Shown: piece after piece, positions 1 to 11,148 of the stretch
Position numbering within the stretch: the first letter of the stretch is position 1
Layout of the letters: each line of letters starts with the position of its first letter
Assembly: GCA_910575555.1 (NCBI GenBank)
Contig: CAJTFX010000015.1
Location: 53,342 to 117,341 of the forward strand
Direction: 5' to 3'
DNA length: 64,000 nt
DNA from: Lachnospiraceae bacterium
GTDB taxonomy: Bacteria > Bacillota > Clostridia > Lachnospirales > Lachnospiraceae
Program-made: the position numbers and the translations under genes
The notes under the pieces: generated by a model
Told to the model about the DNA's origin: nothing
Databases searched by the model: none
The model's input: only the letters and a program-made list of their open reading frames with translations

Positions 1-660
1 CCTTACCTGAAAAACAGAAGGCTTCTGCCCTATACGATCCTCACGATTTTGGGCGGTTTGTTCCACAATTCCCTGTGGTTTGTCTGGCCCCTGTATTTTA
101 TTCTGCCTAAAAAGCACAGCAGAAAATTCCTGGCTGTTCTCCTTTTAGGCGCCGGCCTGACCTATGTTTTCTTTGATCCCATTTTCCGTTTACTTGCGCC
201 GGTACTTCCCGCAAGATATGCCAATTACCAGGGCAGCTATTTCTGGAATGCCAATGGATTTGAATATGTACTGCCGCCTGCTGCTTACTGCCTGCTCATT
301 TATCTTTTCCGAAACCGCATTGCAGCTGAGCAGCAAACCATTTACTTAAACAGCGGGCTCTATCAGCTTCTCATCAACCTGTTTATCACCAGACATTTTA
401 TTCTGGAACGGTTTGCAATTTATCCCTTTGTATTTTCCCTGCTGGCAATTCCGGAAATCATTGCTTCCTACCGGCAGGAAACCGAAATCTCTTTTGCGTC
501 TCCATATGAAAAAACAGGAACTCTGACTTACCGCCGCGTCCTGCTGCTGTTCTTGTTATTTGGTCTGGGCTGGTTCCTGTTTGCCGCAGCTGAAGGCTTC
601 CACCGGGTCTACCCCTATGTCAGCTTACTGGATAAAAGTCTGTCGCAGCCGGAGTTATAA
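1..660 (+). CDS. EpsG-like polysaccharide polymerase, 5' end missing
   Basis: The frame is open from base 1, so the gene starts outside the window; the TTG at 49 is only an internal codon. About 219 residues remain. They are strongly hydrophobic, with several membrane helices and a cytoplasmic-looking basic stretch, and carry the LFHNSLWFVWPLYFIL segment near the visible start, which resembles the FHxSAL region of EpsG-family (Wzy-like) exopolysaccharide polymerases. Such proteins are polytopic membrane proteins thought to polymerise repeat units in capsule or exopolysaccharide synthesis. The glycosyltransferase neighbours expected for such a locus would lie to the left. Assignment rests on topology and one weak motif, so another multi-spanning membrane protein is possible. 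Confidence 0.55.
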   Translation, partial: PYLKNRRLLPYTILTILGGLFHNSLWFVWPLYFILPKKHSRKFLAVLLLGAGLTYVFFDPIFRLLAPVLPARYANYQGSYFWNANGFEYVLPPAAYCLLIYLFRNRIAAEQQTIYLNSGLYQLLINLFITRHFILERFAIYPFVFSLLAIPEIIASYRQETEISFASPYEKTGTLTYRRVLLLFLLFGLGWFLFAAAEGFHRVYPYVSLLDKSLSQPEL

Positions 661-748
661 CTATAAGCTTGATTCTCCTGTTCCGAAAGCCCGTCAGGAC
701 AAATCTGCAGCCGCCGGAACCCCGGCCGCTGCCTCCTGCCCGTCTTAT

Positions 749-1117
749 TTATTTGATTTCAGCTTTCCACAGTCCATGGAGATTGCAGTATTCATAAGCC
801 GCCACCGGTTTATCATCAGGAGAAACCAAAAATTCCGCTTCCGGCTTCTCTCCGGCAGAAAGTTTTTTCAGCATTCCGCCGTGCTCTGTTTCCAGATAAA
901 TCCACATAATATGATGCTCCTCCAGCATAGGATGCTCCAGTTCTCCCACTTTTACCAAAACGGTTCCGCCTTTTGGTTCCACCACCGGCACATGTTTCTC
1001 TCCGGAAGCGTCTGTGGTATTGGCCTTTAATTCCTGAAAAACTTTTGCGCTGTCATGATCTCCTGAAACAATTTCCATTGCCAGGCTGCCGCATTCCCTG
1101 CATTTAAAAAAGTTCAT
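749..1117 (-). CDS. superoxide reductase (desulfoferrodoxin family)
   Basis: This 122-residue protein reduces superoxide to hydrogen peroxide in the cytoplasm of anaerobes. The Center II iron ligands are visible: the EKH signature at residues 40-42, His62 in EHP, the HH pair at 68-69, and Cys111 and His114 in CNLHG. The N-terminal desulforedoxin-like domain keeps CxxC (Cys6, Cys9) but lacks the second Cys-Cys pair that completes the Fe(Cys)4 Center I of class I enzymes, so the N-terminal iron site is probably absent or altered. The start is supported by AAGGAGA upstream of the ATG. It stands alone between a polysaccharide gene and a sugar gene. Rubrerythrin further on would dispose of the peroxide. 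Confidence 0.9.
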   Translation of the reverse strand: MNFFKCRECGSLAMEIVSGDHDSAKVFQELKANTTDASGEKHVPVVEPKGGTVLVKVGELEHPMLEEHHIMWIYLETEHGGMLKKLSAGEKPEAEFLVSPDDKPVAAYEYCNLHGLWKAEIK

Positions 1118-1198
1118 AAAACTGTCTCCTTTTCTCTGCCCTGAGTTCAGGCTTTTCTTTTATTATATCCCTTTTTTAAATTTTCATTCTTCCTTTGA

Positions 1199-2080
1199 TT
1201 ACTGCTCCACCGTAATCTGGTAAGACCGTTCAAACACGCCTCCGGGCACAAGCATATTGTTCCATTCGCGGTTTTTTAACGTGCCGGAAAATCCTTCTCT
1301 GTCACATCTTCCATACCAGGGCTCTATGCAGACGAAAGGCGCATTTTTCTTCTCCGGAGACCAGATTCCCACCAAAGGAGACTGGAAACTGACGGTAAGA
1401 TAAGGTTCATGATCCGGATTGACCAGAGAAATCTTCTGTACCTGATAATCCTCCAGAATATAGGCTCCCTGGTCGAAGAATCCGTCCTCCAGCATCCGTC
1501 TGCCCTTAGGAAGCGTCAGCAGATTCTTATAGCTGCGCATCAGTCCTGTTTCCAGATTGATCTGGGAAAACAGCGCTTCCTCCTGGTTCATCCAAATGCT
1601 GTATTCGCTCTGGGCTTCTCCTTCTTTCAGAGGGCATAAAAATCCCGGATGGCCTCCAATGGCGAAGTACATCTCCCGCTCCTTCTCCTGATTGGTCACT
1701 TTCCAGATTACGGTAACTGTTTCCTCACTGAGCCGATAACCGATTTCCAGACAAAACTCAAAGGGATAATTCTCTTTGGTTGCCGGCGTCGCCTCCAGCC
1801 CGAACCAGATTTCTTCTCTGTTCTCGGAAATGCATGTAAATTTCATATCTCTGGCAAATCCATGCTGGGACATGGGATATTCTTTACCTTCATACACATA
1901 CCGATCCTGAATCAGCCTGCCCACCACCGGAAAAAGAACCGGAGAACGCCTCCCCCAATACTTAGAATCGCCCTGCCACAAATATTCCTGGCCCGTTTGA
2001 TTGCTTTTCAGGGAAAGCATTTCTGCGCCCTGATCGGAAAACTGAACGGCCAGCTTCTCGTTTTTTAACTCATACACCAT
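1199..2080 (-). CDS. aldose 1-epimerase family protein (LacX-like)
   Basis: The 293-residue product is a galactose-mutarotase-fold protein of the LacX-like branch, expected to interconvert alpha and beta anomers of a hexose or hexose phosphate in the cytoplasm. Recognisable segments are SPVLFPVVGRL near residue 46, the SQHGFARD segment near residue 72 containing the conserved His, and GGHPGF in the middle, which carries the second conserved His. AAAGGAG precedes the ATG. It is the last gene of a tight minus-strand group after the sugar-binding lipoprotein (23 bases away) and the chemoreceptor, which suggests it handles the sugar sensed by that pair. Substrate cannot be read from sequence. Confidence 0.85.
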   Translation of the reverse strand: MVYELKNEKLAVQFSDQGAEMLSLKSNQTGQEYLWQGDSKYWGRRSPVLFPVVGRLIQDRYVYEGKEYPMSQHGFARDMKFTCISENREEIWFGLEATPATKENYPFEFCLEIGYRLSEETVTVIWKVTNQEKEREMYFAIGGHPGFLCPLKEGEAQSEYSIWMNQEEALFSQINLETGLMRSYKNLLTLPKGRRMLEDGFFDQGAYILEDYQVQKISLVNPDHEPYLTVSFQSPLVGIWSPEKKNAPFVCIEPWYGRCDREGFSGTLKNREWNNMLVPGGVFERSYQITVEQ

Positions 2081-2103
2081 AGTTTTACACTCCTTTATGT
2101 TTT

Positions 2104-3072
2104 TTACTGATACTTCTCCACATTGGAACTGTCTACTTTTTCAAAAGGAACCCAGACATATTTTCCATCTTCGGAAAGTCCTTCCTGTCCCTTTACAGAA
2201 CCGCCGGCTCCCAGGGCAATGGCTGCTTTCACTGCCGCTTCTCCCTGGCCGGTGGCTGACTGATAGACGGTAAATGCCATATCCCCCGCAATAATGGCCG
2301 CGCACCCGTCTGCAGTAGCGTCAATTCCCAGAATGACCGGTTCCGTAACTCCATTCTTTTTGCAGGCGTCAATGACGCCCAGAGCCATGGCGTCATTATT
2401 GCACACCGCCACATCAAATGCCCTTCCCGTACTGAGGAATATATTAAAATATTCCTCTGCCCTGCCCTGATCCCAGTCGGCCTGATCCTGAAATACATAG
2501 TTGATTTTCTTTCCGGAATCATTCAGTGTATTTTTCAGCTGACCGGTTCTTCCTTCTGTGGCGGAATGACCGGGCGGGCCTGTTAATATCGCCACATTGA
2601 TCTCCTCTTTGCCCGACATATTTTCCAGAATGTATTCCGCCTGATACTGGCCGGCAACTCCCTCGTCAGAACCCACATACATATACTTGTCCGGTTCCAG
2701 GCAGGAGTCATCGGGACAGCTGTTGAAAAATACAATGGGTACATCTCCTGCAATTGCTTCCAGCTCCAGAGTAGTGTCGGTATCCACCGGAGAACACATA
2801 ATCACGTCGAACCCTTCTTCTACGGCATTTTTAATCTGGGCCACCTGCACTTCAATGGATTCCTCTGCCTCATGCACCTCCAAAACTGCCCCCAGCTCCT
2901 CTGCCGTTTCCTTCGCCCGGTTTACCAGAACAGTACGGAAAGTGTCTGACGAGGACAGGGAGAGATAAATCTTCACATTGCCTCCGCCGGCAGTATTGCC
3001 GCCTGATCCTGCGCAGCCCCACAGACTGAACATCATTACCATTGCCAACAGTAAGCCTGTTATCTTTTTCAT
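2104..3072 (-). CDS. sugar-binding lipoprotein (periplasmic-binding-protein family 4)
   Basis: A 322-residue ribose/galactose-type solute-binding protein. It starts with a lipoprotein signal peptide ending in the lipobox LWGC at about residues 17-20, so it should be lipid-anchored on the outer face of the membrane. The rest has the alternating alpha/beta pattern of the family, including [17 protein letters not shown] in the first lobe-crossing region and [12 protein letters not shown] in the second. No ABC permease or ATPase gene is adjacent. It lies 12 bases downstream of a chemoreceptor gene and has a good AAGGAGGGG site. The context suggests a role in chemotaxis, or transport through a permease encoded elsewhere. 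Confidence 0.88.
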   Translation of the reverse strand: MKKITGLLLAMVMMFSLWGCAGSGGNTAGGGNVKIYLSLSSSDTFRTVLVNRAKETAEELGAVLEVHEAEESIEVQVAQIKNAVEEGFDVIMCSPVDTDTTLELEAIAGDVPIVFFNSCPDDSCLEPDKYMYVGSDEGVAGQYQAEYILENMSGKEEINVAILTGPPGHSATEGRTGQLKNTLNDSGKKINYVFQDQADWDQGRAEEYFNIFLSTGRAFDVAVCNNDAMALGVIDACKKNGVTEPVILGIDATADGCAAIIAGDMAFTVYQSATGQGEAAVKAAIALGAGGSVKGQEGLSEDGKYVWVPFEKVDSSNVEKYQ

Positions 3073-3084
3073 TACAACCCCTCC

Positions 3085-5088
3085 TTAAATCCGGAATAAT
3101 TTTACCTGCTCTGCCAGTTCTTCTGACGAGGCTGTCAGGCTTCTTGATTCATCTGCTGCGCTTGCGCTGTTCTGGGCAATTCCTTTGGCCTGCTCCAGCA
3201 TATTTTCCGAGGTAGCCAGAATCTCATCGGAGCTTGCCGCCTGTTCCTGGGAAATGGCCGCCACATTCGCCGCAACCTCGTCCACTTCATTGATTTTGCT
3301 GACCATATGCCCGATCATTTCACTGGTTTCCTGAATGTTTTCAAAAATTTTCTCAAAAGTATCAATGGCTTCCTGTATCAGCACGCTGCTTCTGCCGATA
3401 TCCTCCGCGCTCTCGCCTGTCTGGCGCACCGCGTCTTTTACAAGCTCGCTGACCTGCTGGATCAAGGTTGAAATATGCTCCACCGAATCTGCGCTGGTAT
3501 TGGCCAGCGTTCCGATTTCCGAAGCCACTACTGCAAATCCTCTGCCTGCTTCTCCGGCTCTTGCCGCCTCAATGGACGCATTCAAAGACAGCAGGTTTGT
3601 CTCCTCGGCAATATTTCCAATCAGCTGGACAATCGCCACAATCTCACCGGAGGCTGTCCCCACTTTGCCTACGGCTGTTTCCAGGTTATGGATGGAAGCC
3701 TTGATGCTTTCCAGTTCTTTTCCCACGCGCTCCATATCCTGTCTGCCCTTTTGGGACACTTCCACGGTCTCCTGCATTTTATGCTCCACATTGTCGCTGT
3801 CCTCCTTGGTGTCCGCCACCACGCCGGCCAGCTTCGTGGCGTTTTCTGCAATCTCATATACGGAAAGAGAAAGCTGATCCACGGTGGAATTCAATTCTCC
3901 CATAGACTCCGACTGGATAGACGCCGCCGACTGCATCTGCCTGGACATGGTATCACTGGCGTCCGCCTGGGTTCCCAGCCTTCCGGAAATATCCCCCATG
4001 GAAGCAATCATTCTCTTCATGGAACGGATAAACTGCTCCACACTCCGGCTCATCACTGCAATTTCATCATTGCCTTTACTGGTCACTTCCACCGTAAAGT
4101 CCCCGTCTGTCATTGCGGCAATCACTTTTGTCAGCTTCTTCACCGGGTTGATGACAATATGCGTCACACGCTCAATCACCAGGCACAGAATCAGAATGGA
4201 TACTGCGCTGATAAGAATCATAATGGTGCGCAGCCTTGCCAAATCCGCCATAACCACATGCTTTGGAACATAGGAAACCAGAATCCAGTCTGTTCCGGAC
4301 ACTTTTTCAAATACTGTCATGTTCCCGTCCAGAACGCTGAACTCATAATCCCGGCCGGCAATTTTCTCTCCCACCTGCTTCTGAAAAGTATTGCCTGAAT
4401 CACTGCCGATTCTGGTGGAAATCAGTGTATTGTCGCGGTTGGCCAGAATCGTTCCGTCCCGGCCGTCCACCAGAAATGATTCCGCATCTTTCATTTCCAT
4501 AAAACCGTTGACGATAATCGAAATGCGATCCAGGGTCATGTCTGCAGAAATTACTTTCGTCCTGCCGGAACCGTCATTTAAAATCCCGGAAGCGCTGATT
4601 ACATTTTCTCCCTGGGCATTGACATAAGCAGAACCCACCGCCATATTGACTCTGGTAAGTCCCTCCTGATACCATGTGCTGTTCAGAGGATCTGGCTCGT
4701 TCAGAGACGACTCCGACGCTTTATACATTTTTCCATCCTCATCGGCAATGTACACTCCCTGGGGATAATTGGAATTATAATTATAATATGTATCCAATAT
4801 TCCCTGAAGCTGTTCTCCCTCCGGCCTGATATTTTCCAATGCTGTTTTTACGGCCTGAAATGCCTCAATATTCTCGTTCAGCCATCCTTCGATATGAAAA
4901 GACTGGTTTTTTACGGAGGATTCCAGAAGATTCTTCGAATAATTCTCAATGATTTCTGCTGATGTGTTGTAAGCCACCAATACCATTGCCACCATCAGAA
5001 GTATGACAATCGGCACGATAATTGCCAGAAGCTTCATTCGAATGGATATGATTCTCTGTTTCTCTTTCATTTGTGTTTTCTTTTCCAT
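3085..5088 (-). CDS. methyl-accepting chemotaxis protein with dCache-like sensor
   Basis: This 667-residue transmembrane chemoreceptor has a first membrane helix at about residues 18-40, an extracellular sensor of about 240 residues that looks like a double-Cache domain, a second helix near 288-308, a HAMP segment to about 360, and a long helical signalling domain. The conserved hairpin tip is plain: [20 protein letters not shown] followed by [13 protein letters not shown], where CheA and CheW bind. The start has AAGGAAGGGG upstream. It is the first gene of an apparent operon with a sugar-binding lipoprotein and an aldose epimerase, so sugar taxis is a reasonable inference. The sensor ligand is unknown. 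Confidence 0.93.
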   Translation of the reverse strand: MEKKTQMKEKQRIISIRMKLLAIIVPIVILLMVAMVLVAYNTSAEIIENYSKNLLESSVKNQSFHIEGWLNENIEAFQAVKTALENIRPEGEQLQGILDTYYNYNSNYPQGVYIADEDGKMYKASESSLNEPDPLNSTWYQEGLTRVNMAVGSAYVNAQGENVISASGILNDGSGRTKVISADMTLDRISIIVNGFMEMKDAESFLVDGRDGTILANRDNTLISTRIGSDSGNTFQKQVGEKIAGRDYEFSVLDGNMTVFEKVSGTDWILVSYVPKHVVMADLARLRTIMILISAVSILILCLVIERVTHIVINPVKKLTKVIAAMTDGDFTVEVTSKGNDEIAVMSRSVEQFIRSMKRMIASMGDISGRLGTQADASDTMSRQMQSAASIQSESMGELNSTVDQLSLSVYEIAENATKLAGVVADTKEDSDNVEHKMQETVEVSQKGRQDMERVGKELESIKASIHNLETAVGKVGTASGEIVAIVQLIGNIAEETNLLSLNASIEAARAGEAGRGFAVVASEIGTLANTSADSVEHISTLIQQVSELVKDAVRQTGESAEDIGRSSVLIQEAIDTFEKIFENIQETSEMIGHMVSKINEVDEVAANVAAISQEQAASSDEILATSENMLEQAKGIAQNSASAADESRSLTASSEELAEQVKLFRI

Positions 5089-5245
5089 AAACCCCTTCCT
5101 TTTCCTGCTGTTGTATACAGGTATGTATTTAATCTCCTTCTATTTTATTACTTTTCGGCAGATTATACAAGAAAAGTTTATAAAAAGGGTTATTTTTTTA
5201 CAGAATCGAACAGACTGGGGCAGAATATATCTCGAACACCCAAAA

Positions 5246-5332
5246 ATTCGGGATTGTCCTCCCTGACAGGCAATTCTTGCCGGAGACAAACTCCGCTGCC
5301 TGTCAAATTTATAAAGGAGAACAATCCCGAAT
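5246..5332 (-). terminator. long nested hairpin downstream of the fructose operon
   Basis: Outer arms 5246-5262 and 5316-5332 pair over 17 bases with one mismatch. Inner arms TGACAGGCA (5264-5272) and TGCCTGTCA (5297-5305) pair perfectly, and CGGAG/CTCCG pairs inside that. Read on the minus strand the stem is followed by TTTTT, so it can act as the terminator of the aldolase transcript. It is larger than most intrinsic terminators. Confidence 0.6.
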
Positions 5333-5348
5333 ATTTGTACCTATGTTT

Positions 5349-5393
5349 TTACTCCGGCGGTTAAATGTCGACGAATTTTAACCGCCGGAGTAA
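5349..5393. repeat. 17-bp perfect palindromic repeat (CCGGCGG family, copy 1)
   Basis: TTACTCCGGCGGTTAAA at 5349-5365 is repeated exactly in inverted form at 5377-5393 with an 11-base spacer. It lies 12 bases past the aldolase stop codon. No U-tract follows on either strand. Related copies are at 12937-13015 and, as a half site, at 11061-11076, so it looks like a dispersed intergenic repeat that may also slow exonucleases. Confidence 0.75.
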
Positions 5394-5405
5394 TAATCGA
5401 ATCTA

Positions 5406-8173
<2,768 letters not shown>

Positions 8174-8177
8174 CCTT

Positions 8178-9098
8178 CTATCTCACCTTTCTGACCTGAA
8201 TATTCTTCCTGTATGTTTCTACTTTTTTCAAATCTCCGATTGCATCGCTTTCTGCCACATTGGCTCCGGTAGCGGCTGATTTTTTCAGCGCCTCTTCCAC
8301 CCGGTCCGGATGCTCCAGCCATTCGCTCATAAACGCAGCAAGGGCAGAATCCCCCGCACAGGCGGAACTGCGCAGCTCTACCGGCTGTGCGCTGGCATAA
8401 TACACAAAGTTTCCGTCGGAGAAATAAGATCCCCGTTCTCCAAGGGTCAGCAGTACATTCTGTGCGCCCTTTTCATGTAAAATGTCCATGATTTCTCCGA
8501 TATTTTCTTCGCCCGAAACGGTGATTCCAAAAATTTCTTTCAGCTCCTCATCGTTGGGCTTGATTAAATAGGGCCGGTATGCTAAAAGCTCCTTTAGCTT
8601 GGGCGCGCTGATGTCTAAAATAACCTTTACGTTCTTTTCTCTGCAAATTGACAGAATTTCATCGTAATAATCCGTCCCTATGCCTCTGGGCAGGCTGCCG
8701 CTGATGGATAAATATTCCATATCCTTAAGGCTTCTCAGCAGCTCTGTCATTTCCTTCTGATTTTCTTCGGTTACCAGGGAGCCTTCGTTGACAAACTTGA
8801 ATTCCTGAGCGCCGTCATTTAGGAAAATATTGATTCTTGTGGTATCCTCCACGAGAACCGGCAGCACTTCAATACCCTTTTTCCTGGATTCGCTTACAAT
8901 ATAATCCCCGGAAAACCCGCCGAAAAAACCAAGGATTTTTGACTCCACCCCAAAATGCTTTAATACAAAGCTTACGTTCAACCCTTTTCCATTTGGGGTA
9001 TACACCGTATCAAATGTACGGTTCACTGCGCCCGGAACGATCCCCCGTGTCGAAACATTCATATCAATTGCCGGGTTTGTTGTTAATGTATAGAGCAT
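8178..9098 (-). CDS. fruK: 1-phosphofructokinase
   Basis: This 306-residue PfkB-family kinase converts fructose 1-phosphate to fructose 1,6-bisphosphate. The family signatures are NGKGLNVSFVLKHFG near residue 36, and the C-terminal anion-hole and base motif, here CAGDSALAAF with catalytic Asp at about 250. The usual first Gly of GAGD is replaced by Cys. Tagatose-6-phosphate kinases (LacC) belong to the same family and differ subtly, but the adjacent fructose PTS gene favours FruK. It follows the RpiR-family regulator by about 120 bases, and that gap contains a palindromic operator candidate. Confidence 0.9.
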   Translation of the reverse strand: MLYTLTTNPAIDMNVSTRGIVPGAVNRTFDTVYTPNGKGLNVSFVLKHFGVESKILGFFGGFSGDYIVSESRKKGIEVLPVLVEDTTRINIFLNDGAQEFKFVNEGSLVTEENQKEMTELLRSLKDMEYLSISGSLPRGIGTDYYDEILSICREKNVKVILDISAPKLKELLAYRPYLIKPNDEELKEIFGITVSGEENIGEIMDILHEKGAQNVLLTLGERGSYFSDGNFVYYASAQPVELRSSACAGDSALAAFMSEWLEHPDRVEEALKKSAATGANVAESDAIGDLKKVETYRKNIQVRKVR

Positions 9099-9145
9099 TT
9101 TTACCTCCTCCTGTTTTTTGATGGGTTCATTTTACATCAAAAAAA

Positions 9146-9183
9146 GATGAAAATCTTTTCCAAAATTGAAAACGGTTTTCATC
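9146..9183. promoter_or_regulatory. operator candidate upstream of fruK
   Basis: GATGAAAATC at 9146-9155 is mirrored by TTTTCATC at 9176-9183. Inside lies the 15-base perfect palindrome TGAAAACGGTTTTCA (9167-9181). It resembles a catabolite-responsive element but is one base too long for the consensus, so it could equally be the site of the adjacent RpiR-family regulator. Confidence 0.55.
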
Positions 9184-9221
9184 TATTTCCTATCTTATAC
9201 TATGACGTCACTGCGGCGTTT

Positions 9222-9962
9222 TTATTCATAAGAAGTGAGATAATCAATAATCAGACGGGCCATGATCTGCAGAGGCACCCGGGAGGACACTTCAAATTCT
9301 TTGATGGCCTTATGGCTGTGGTGGTATCCCACCAGGCTCGCGGCCGACAGCTCCAACAGCGGAGACTGATCATTGCAGCAGCAGGTAAGCACTTTGGCTC
9401 CGCAGAGGTTGGCGTTTTTGGCTGATTCAATCAACTCCTGGGTCATGCCGTTTAAAGAAAAGTTAAACACTGCCTCATCCGCCTTTAAACGCTTTGTCTT
9501 ATTCCGCATAATATTCGGATCACGCACCGAAACTGCATTAAAATCCAAAAGCTGCAGCTTCAGGGTAAATTCCTCCGCCACATACTCCGTCAGCCCCCGG
9601 CCAAACACAAAAATCCGGCTGGCTTCTTTAAGATACTGGATAATCTCCAGAATTCCCGAAACGGAAATCTGCTCAATCACCCGCTGGGCTTCAATCAGGG
9701 ATTTGTTCATCACTTCCCCCATATTCTGAATGTCTTTCTCTTCTGCTTTCACAGTCAGGCGGTACCGCAGCTCGTTAAAGCCGTTGAGTCCGCATTTGCG
9801 TATAGCCCGTGAAACAGTGGACGGGGAAGTGAATGTGTCGAATGCAATTTCAACAATGGACAGCTTCGGCATTCTCTCTTCATTTTCGTTGATAAACCGG
9901 ACAATTTCCAGTTCTGTTTTGGACAGACATTCTGTGATCTCATTATTCAGTTCTATTAACAT
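9222..9962 (-). CDS. RpiR/MurR-family transcriptional regulator
   Basis: The 246-residue regulator has an N-terminal RpiR-type helix-turn-helix (about residues 1-75, with FTSPSTVSRAIRKCG as the recognition region) and a C-terminal SIS sugar-phosphate-binding domain, seen around FVFGRGLTEYVAEEF. I place the start at the ATG at 9962, six bases after GGAGG; a longer frame begins at 10031, but a closer in-frame ATG at 9968 touches the ribosome site. It precedes fruK and probably controls the fructose operon in response to fructose 1-phosphate or a related phosphate. Most fru operons use DeoR-type FruR instead, so this is a different regulatory solution. Confidence 0.88.
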   Translation of the reverse strand: MLIELNNEITECLSKTELEIVRFINENEERMPKLSIVEIAFDTFTSPSTVSRAIRKCGLNGFNELRYRLTVKAEEKDIQNMGEVMNKSLIEAQRVIEQISVSGILEIIQYLKEASRIFVFGRGLTEYVAEEFTLKLQLLDFNAVSVRDPNIMRNKTKRLKADEAVFNFSLNGMTQELIESAKNANLCGAKVLTCCCNDQSPLLELSAASLVGYHHSHKAIKEFEVSSRVPLQIMARLIIDYLTSYE

Positions 9963-10147
9963 CGGCATCCTCCATTTCTGCTGCATCCCCCATATGCCTC
10001 GTTTTTTATATTTTACAATAAATCTGTCCATAATTCCATGGCATGGAGAAAATATCCGGTATTTTTATAAAAATAGCTAAGGCTGCCGCCAGAACGAATG
10101 TTTTGTATTTGGATACGGACAGAACTGCCGGATTCTAAAAAATGCCG

Positions 10148-10176
10148 TTGATTTTCACATACAGAAATGTTATATT
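10148..10176 (+). promoter_or_regulatory. promoter of the antitoxin RNA
   Basis: TTGATT at 10148-10153 and TATATT at 10171-10176 are separated by 17 bases, a good match to a housekeeping sigma promoter. Transcription would begin near 10183 and run toward the 3' end of the toxin gene. Confidence 0.6.
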
Positions 10177-10182
10177 ATAGAA

Positions 10183-10282
10183 AAGAAGCAGCCGCCCACA
10201 AGAGTGGTTAGCCTCCCTAAGATATGTTAAAAATAAACCTACCTCAATCCGGCTAAGATTACAAGGTAGGTTTATTTATTTC
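10183..10282 (+). ncRNA. probable type I antitoxin RNA
   Basis: About 100 bases are predicted from the promoter to the hairpin at 10231-10277. The RNA converges on the holin-like toxin gene and overlaps its 3' end, the arrangement known for Fst/TxpA-type and Hol_Tox loci, where the antisense RNA pairs with toxin mRNA. Ends are inferred and not mapped. Confidence 0.5.
10231..10277. terminator. bidirectional terminator shared by toxin and antitoxin
   Basis: AAATAAACCTACC (10231-10243) pairs perfectly with GGTAGGTTTATTT (10265-10277). The AT-rich arm ends supply a U-rich tail on either strand, so both converging transcripts can stop here. Confidence 0.65.
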
Positions 10283-10373
10283 GCCTGTTGTTCCTATTAT
10301 CCAAATAGGCAAGCAATGCAACGAGAAACGAACCGCCGAAAAACAATAGGCTTAAAACTTCGTATGTACTCAT
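10272..10373 (-). CDS. putative holin-like type I toxin, 33 residues
   Basis: The frame encodes a 33-residue peptide: MSTYEVLSLLFFGGSFLVAL followed by a LAYLDNRNNRR tail. One hydrophobic helix of about 18 residues is followed by a basic tail, exactly the layout of the putative holin-like toxin family (Hol_Tox). These peptides insert in the membrane and are held in check by an antisense RNA. The convergent RNA and shared terminator downstream fit. No strong ribosome site precedes the ATG, which is common for tightly controlled type I toxins. It is chromosomal and not linked to the conjugative element. Confidence 0.7.
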   Translation of the reverse strand: MSTYEVLSLLFFGGSFLVALLAYLDNRNNRRNK

Positions 10374-10498
10374 AATTTGTAAATAAAGCAAACAATCTAT
10401 ATTTCGATACACAAGAACTACCGGACTGCCCTTTGACACACAAACTGGGCAATCCGGTAGTTCTGTCCGAATCTAAATATAAAACGTCCTTCGCAGTT

Positions 10499-11038
10499 CT
10501 AGTAGTTTTCCGCCTTCACCTGGAAATAAGACTGGGGATGAGCGCAAACTGGACATTGCTCCGGCGCTTCTTTTCCGACGCAAATATGCCCGCAGTTGCT
10601 GCACTGCCAGATCACGTCTCCATCTTTGGAAAATACCTTTTTGCCGGTTACGTTATCTAAAAGTCTGCGGTATCTCTCTTCATGCTCTTTCTCTATCTTG
10701 GCTACGCCTTCAAACAGCTCTGCAATATCATCAAATCCTTCTTCTCTTGCCTCTTTTGCAAACTGAACGTACATATCGGTCCATTCAAAGTTCTCTCCCT
10801 CGGCAGCTGCCTTCAAATTCTCTTCGGTGGCGCCGACTCCGCCGTTTAACAGCTTAAACCACATTTTGGCATGTTCTTTCTCATTTGCCGCCGTCTCTTC
10901 AAAAATACTGGCAATCTGCACATAGCCGTCTTTTTTGGCCTTGCTTGCAAAATAAGTGTACTTATTCCTTGCCATGGATTCTCCGGCAAATGCCGCTTCT
11001 AAATTCTTCTCTGTTTTGGTTCCTTTCAAATCTGCCAT
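10499..11038 (-). CDS. rubrerythrin
   Basis: A 179-residue peroxide reductase with an N-terminal four-helix ferritin-like domain holding the di-iron ligands (Glu20 in [11 protein letters not shown], the EKEH motifs at about residues 53-56 and again near 115-118) and a C-terminal rubredoxin domain with CSNCGH and CPVC binding one Fe. It reduces hydrogen peroxide in the cytoplasm of anaerobes, completing the pathway begun by superoxide reductase at 749-1117. A good AGGAG site precedes the ATG. A half copy of the CCGGCGG repeat lies just upstream at 11061-11076. Confidence 0.95.
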   Translation of the reverse strand: MADLKGTKTEKNLEAAFAGESMARNKYTYFASKAKKDGYVQIASIFEETAANEKEHAKMWFKLLNGGVGATEENLKAAAEGENFEWTDMYVQFAKEAREEGFDDIAELFEGVAKIEKEHEERYRRLLDNVTGKKVFSKDGDVIWQCSNCGHICVGKEAPEQCPVCAHPQSYFQVKAENY

Positions 11039-11148
11039 TTCTTTCTCCTCTCTGTAACTTATTACTCTGGCGGTTAAGTATTACAGTAAACTTTTCATAT
11101 TCGGTGCTTCTACTGTACCTTCTTTTCCAGTATTTGTCAAACTTTTTA

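Larger units (their letters stand above)
10102..10480. repeat. three copies of a ~33-base element around the toxin locus
   Basis: Copies lie at 10102-10134 (+), 10399-10431 (+) and 10447-10480 (-), sharing the core AGAACTxCCGGAxT preceded by TATTTxGAT. The last two face each other and form an 18-base stem with one mismatch (10414-10431 with 10447-10464), which may also terminate the rubrerythrin transcript. Their origin is unknown. Confidence 0.5.

Noticed and set aside
3335..4398. Long plus-strand frames opposite the chemoreceptor gene
   Set aside because: They mirror the chemoreceptor codons, lack ribosome sites and give Ser/His-rich translations with no family.
5349..5393. Palindrome as the intrinsic terminator of the aldolase gene
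   Set aside because: No U-run follows on either strand; the larger hairpin at 5246-5332 has one and is a better candidate.
9167..9181. Naming the palindrome a catabolite-responsive element
   Set aside because: It is 15 bases with a central G; the consensus is 14 bases with a central CG, so the fit is imperfect.
10414..10464. Inverted repeat as the terminal repeat of an insertion sequence
   Set aside because: There is no transposase between or beside the arms; they are instead two copies of a repeat present a third time nearby.
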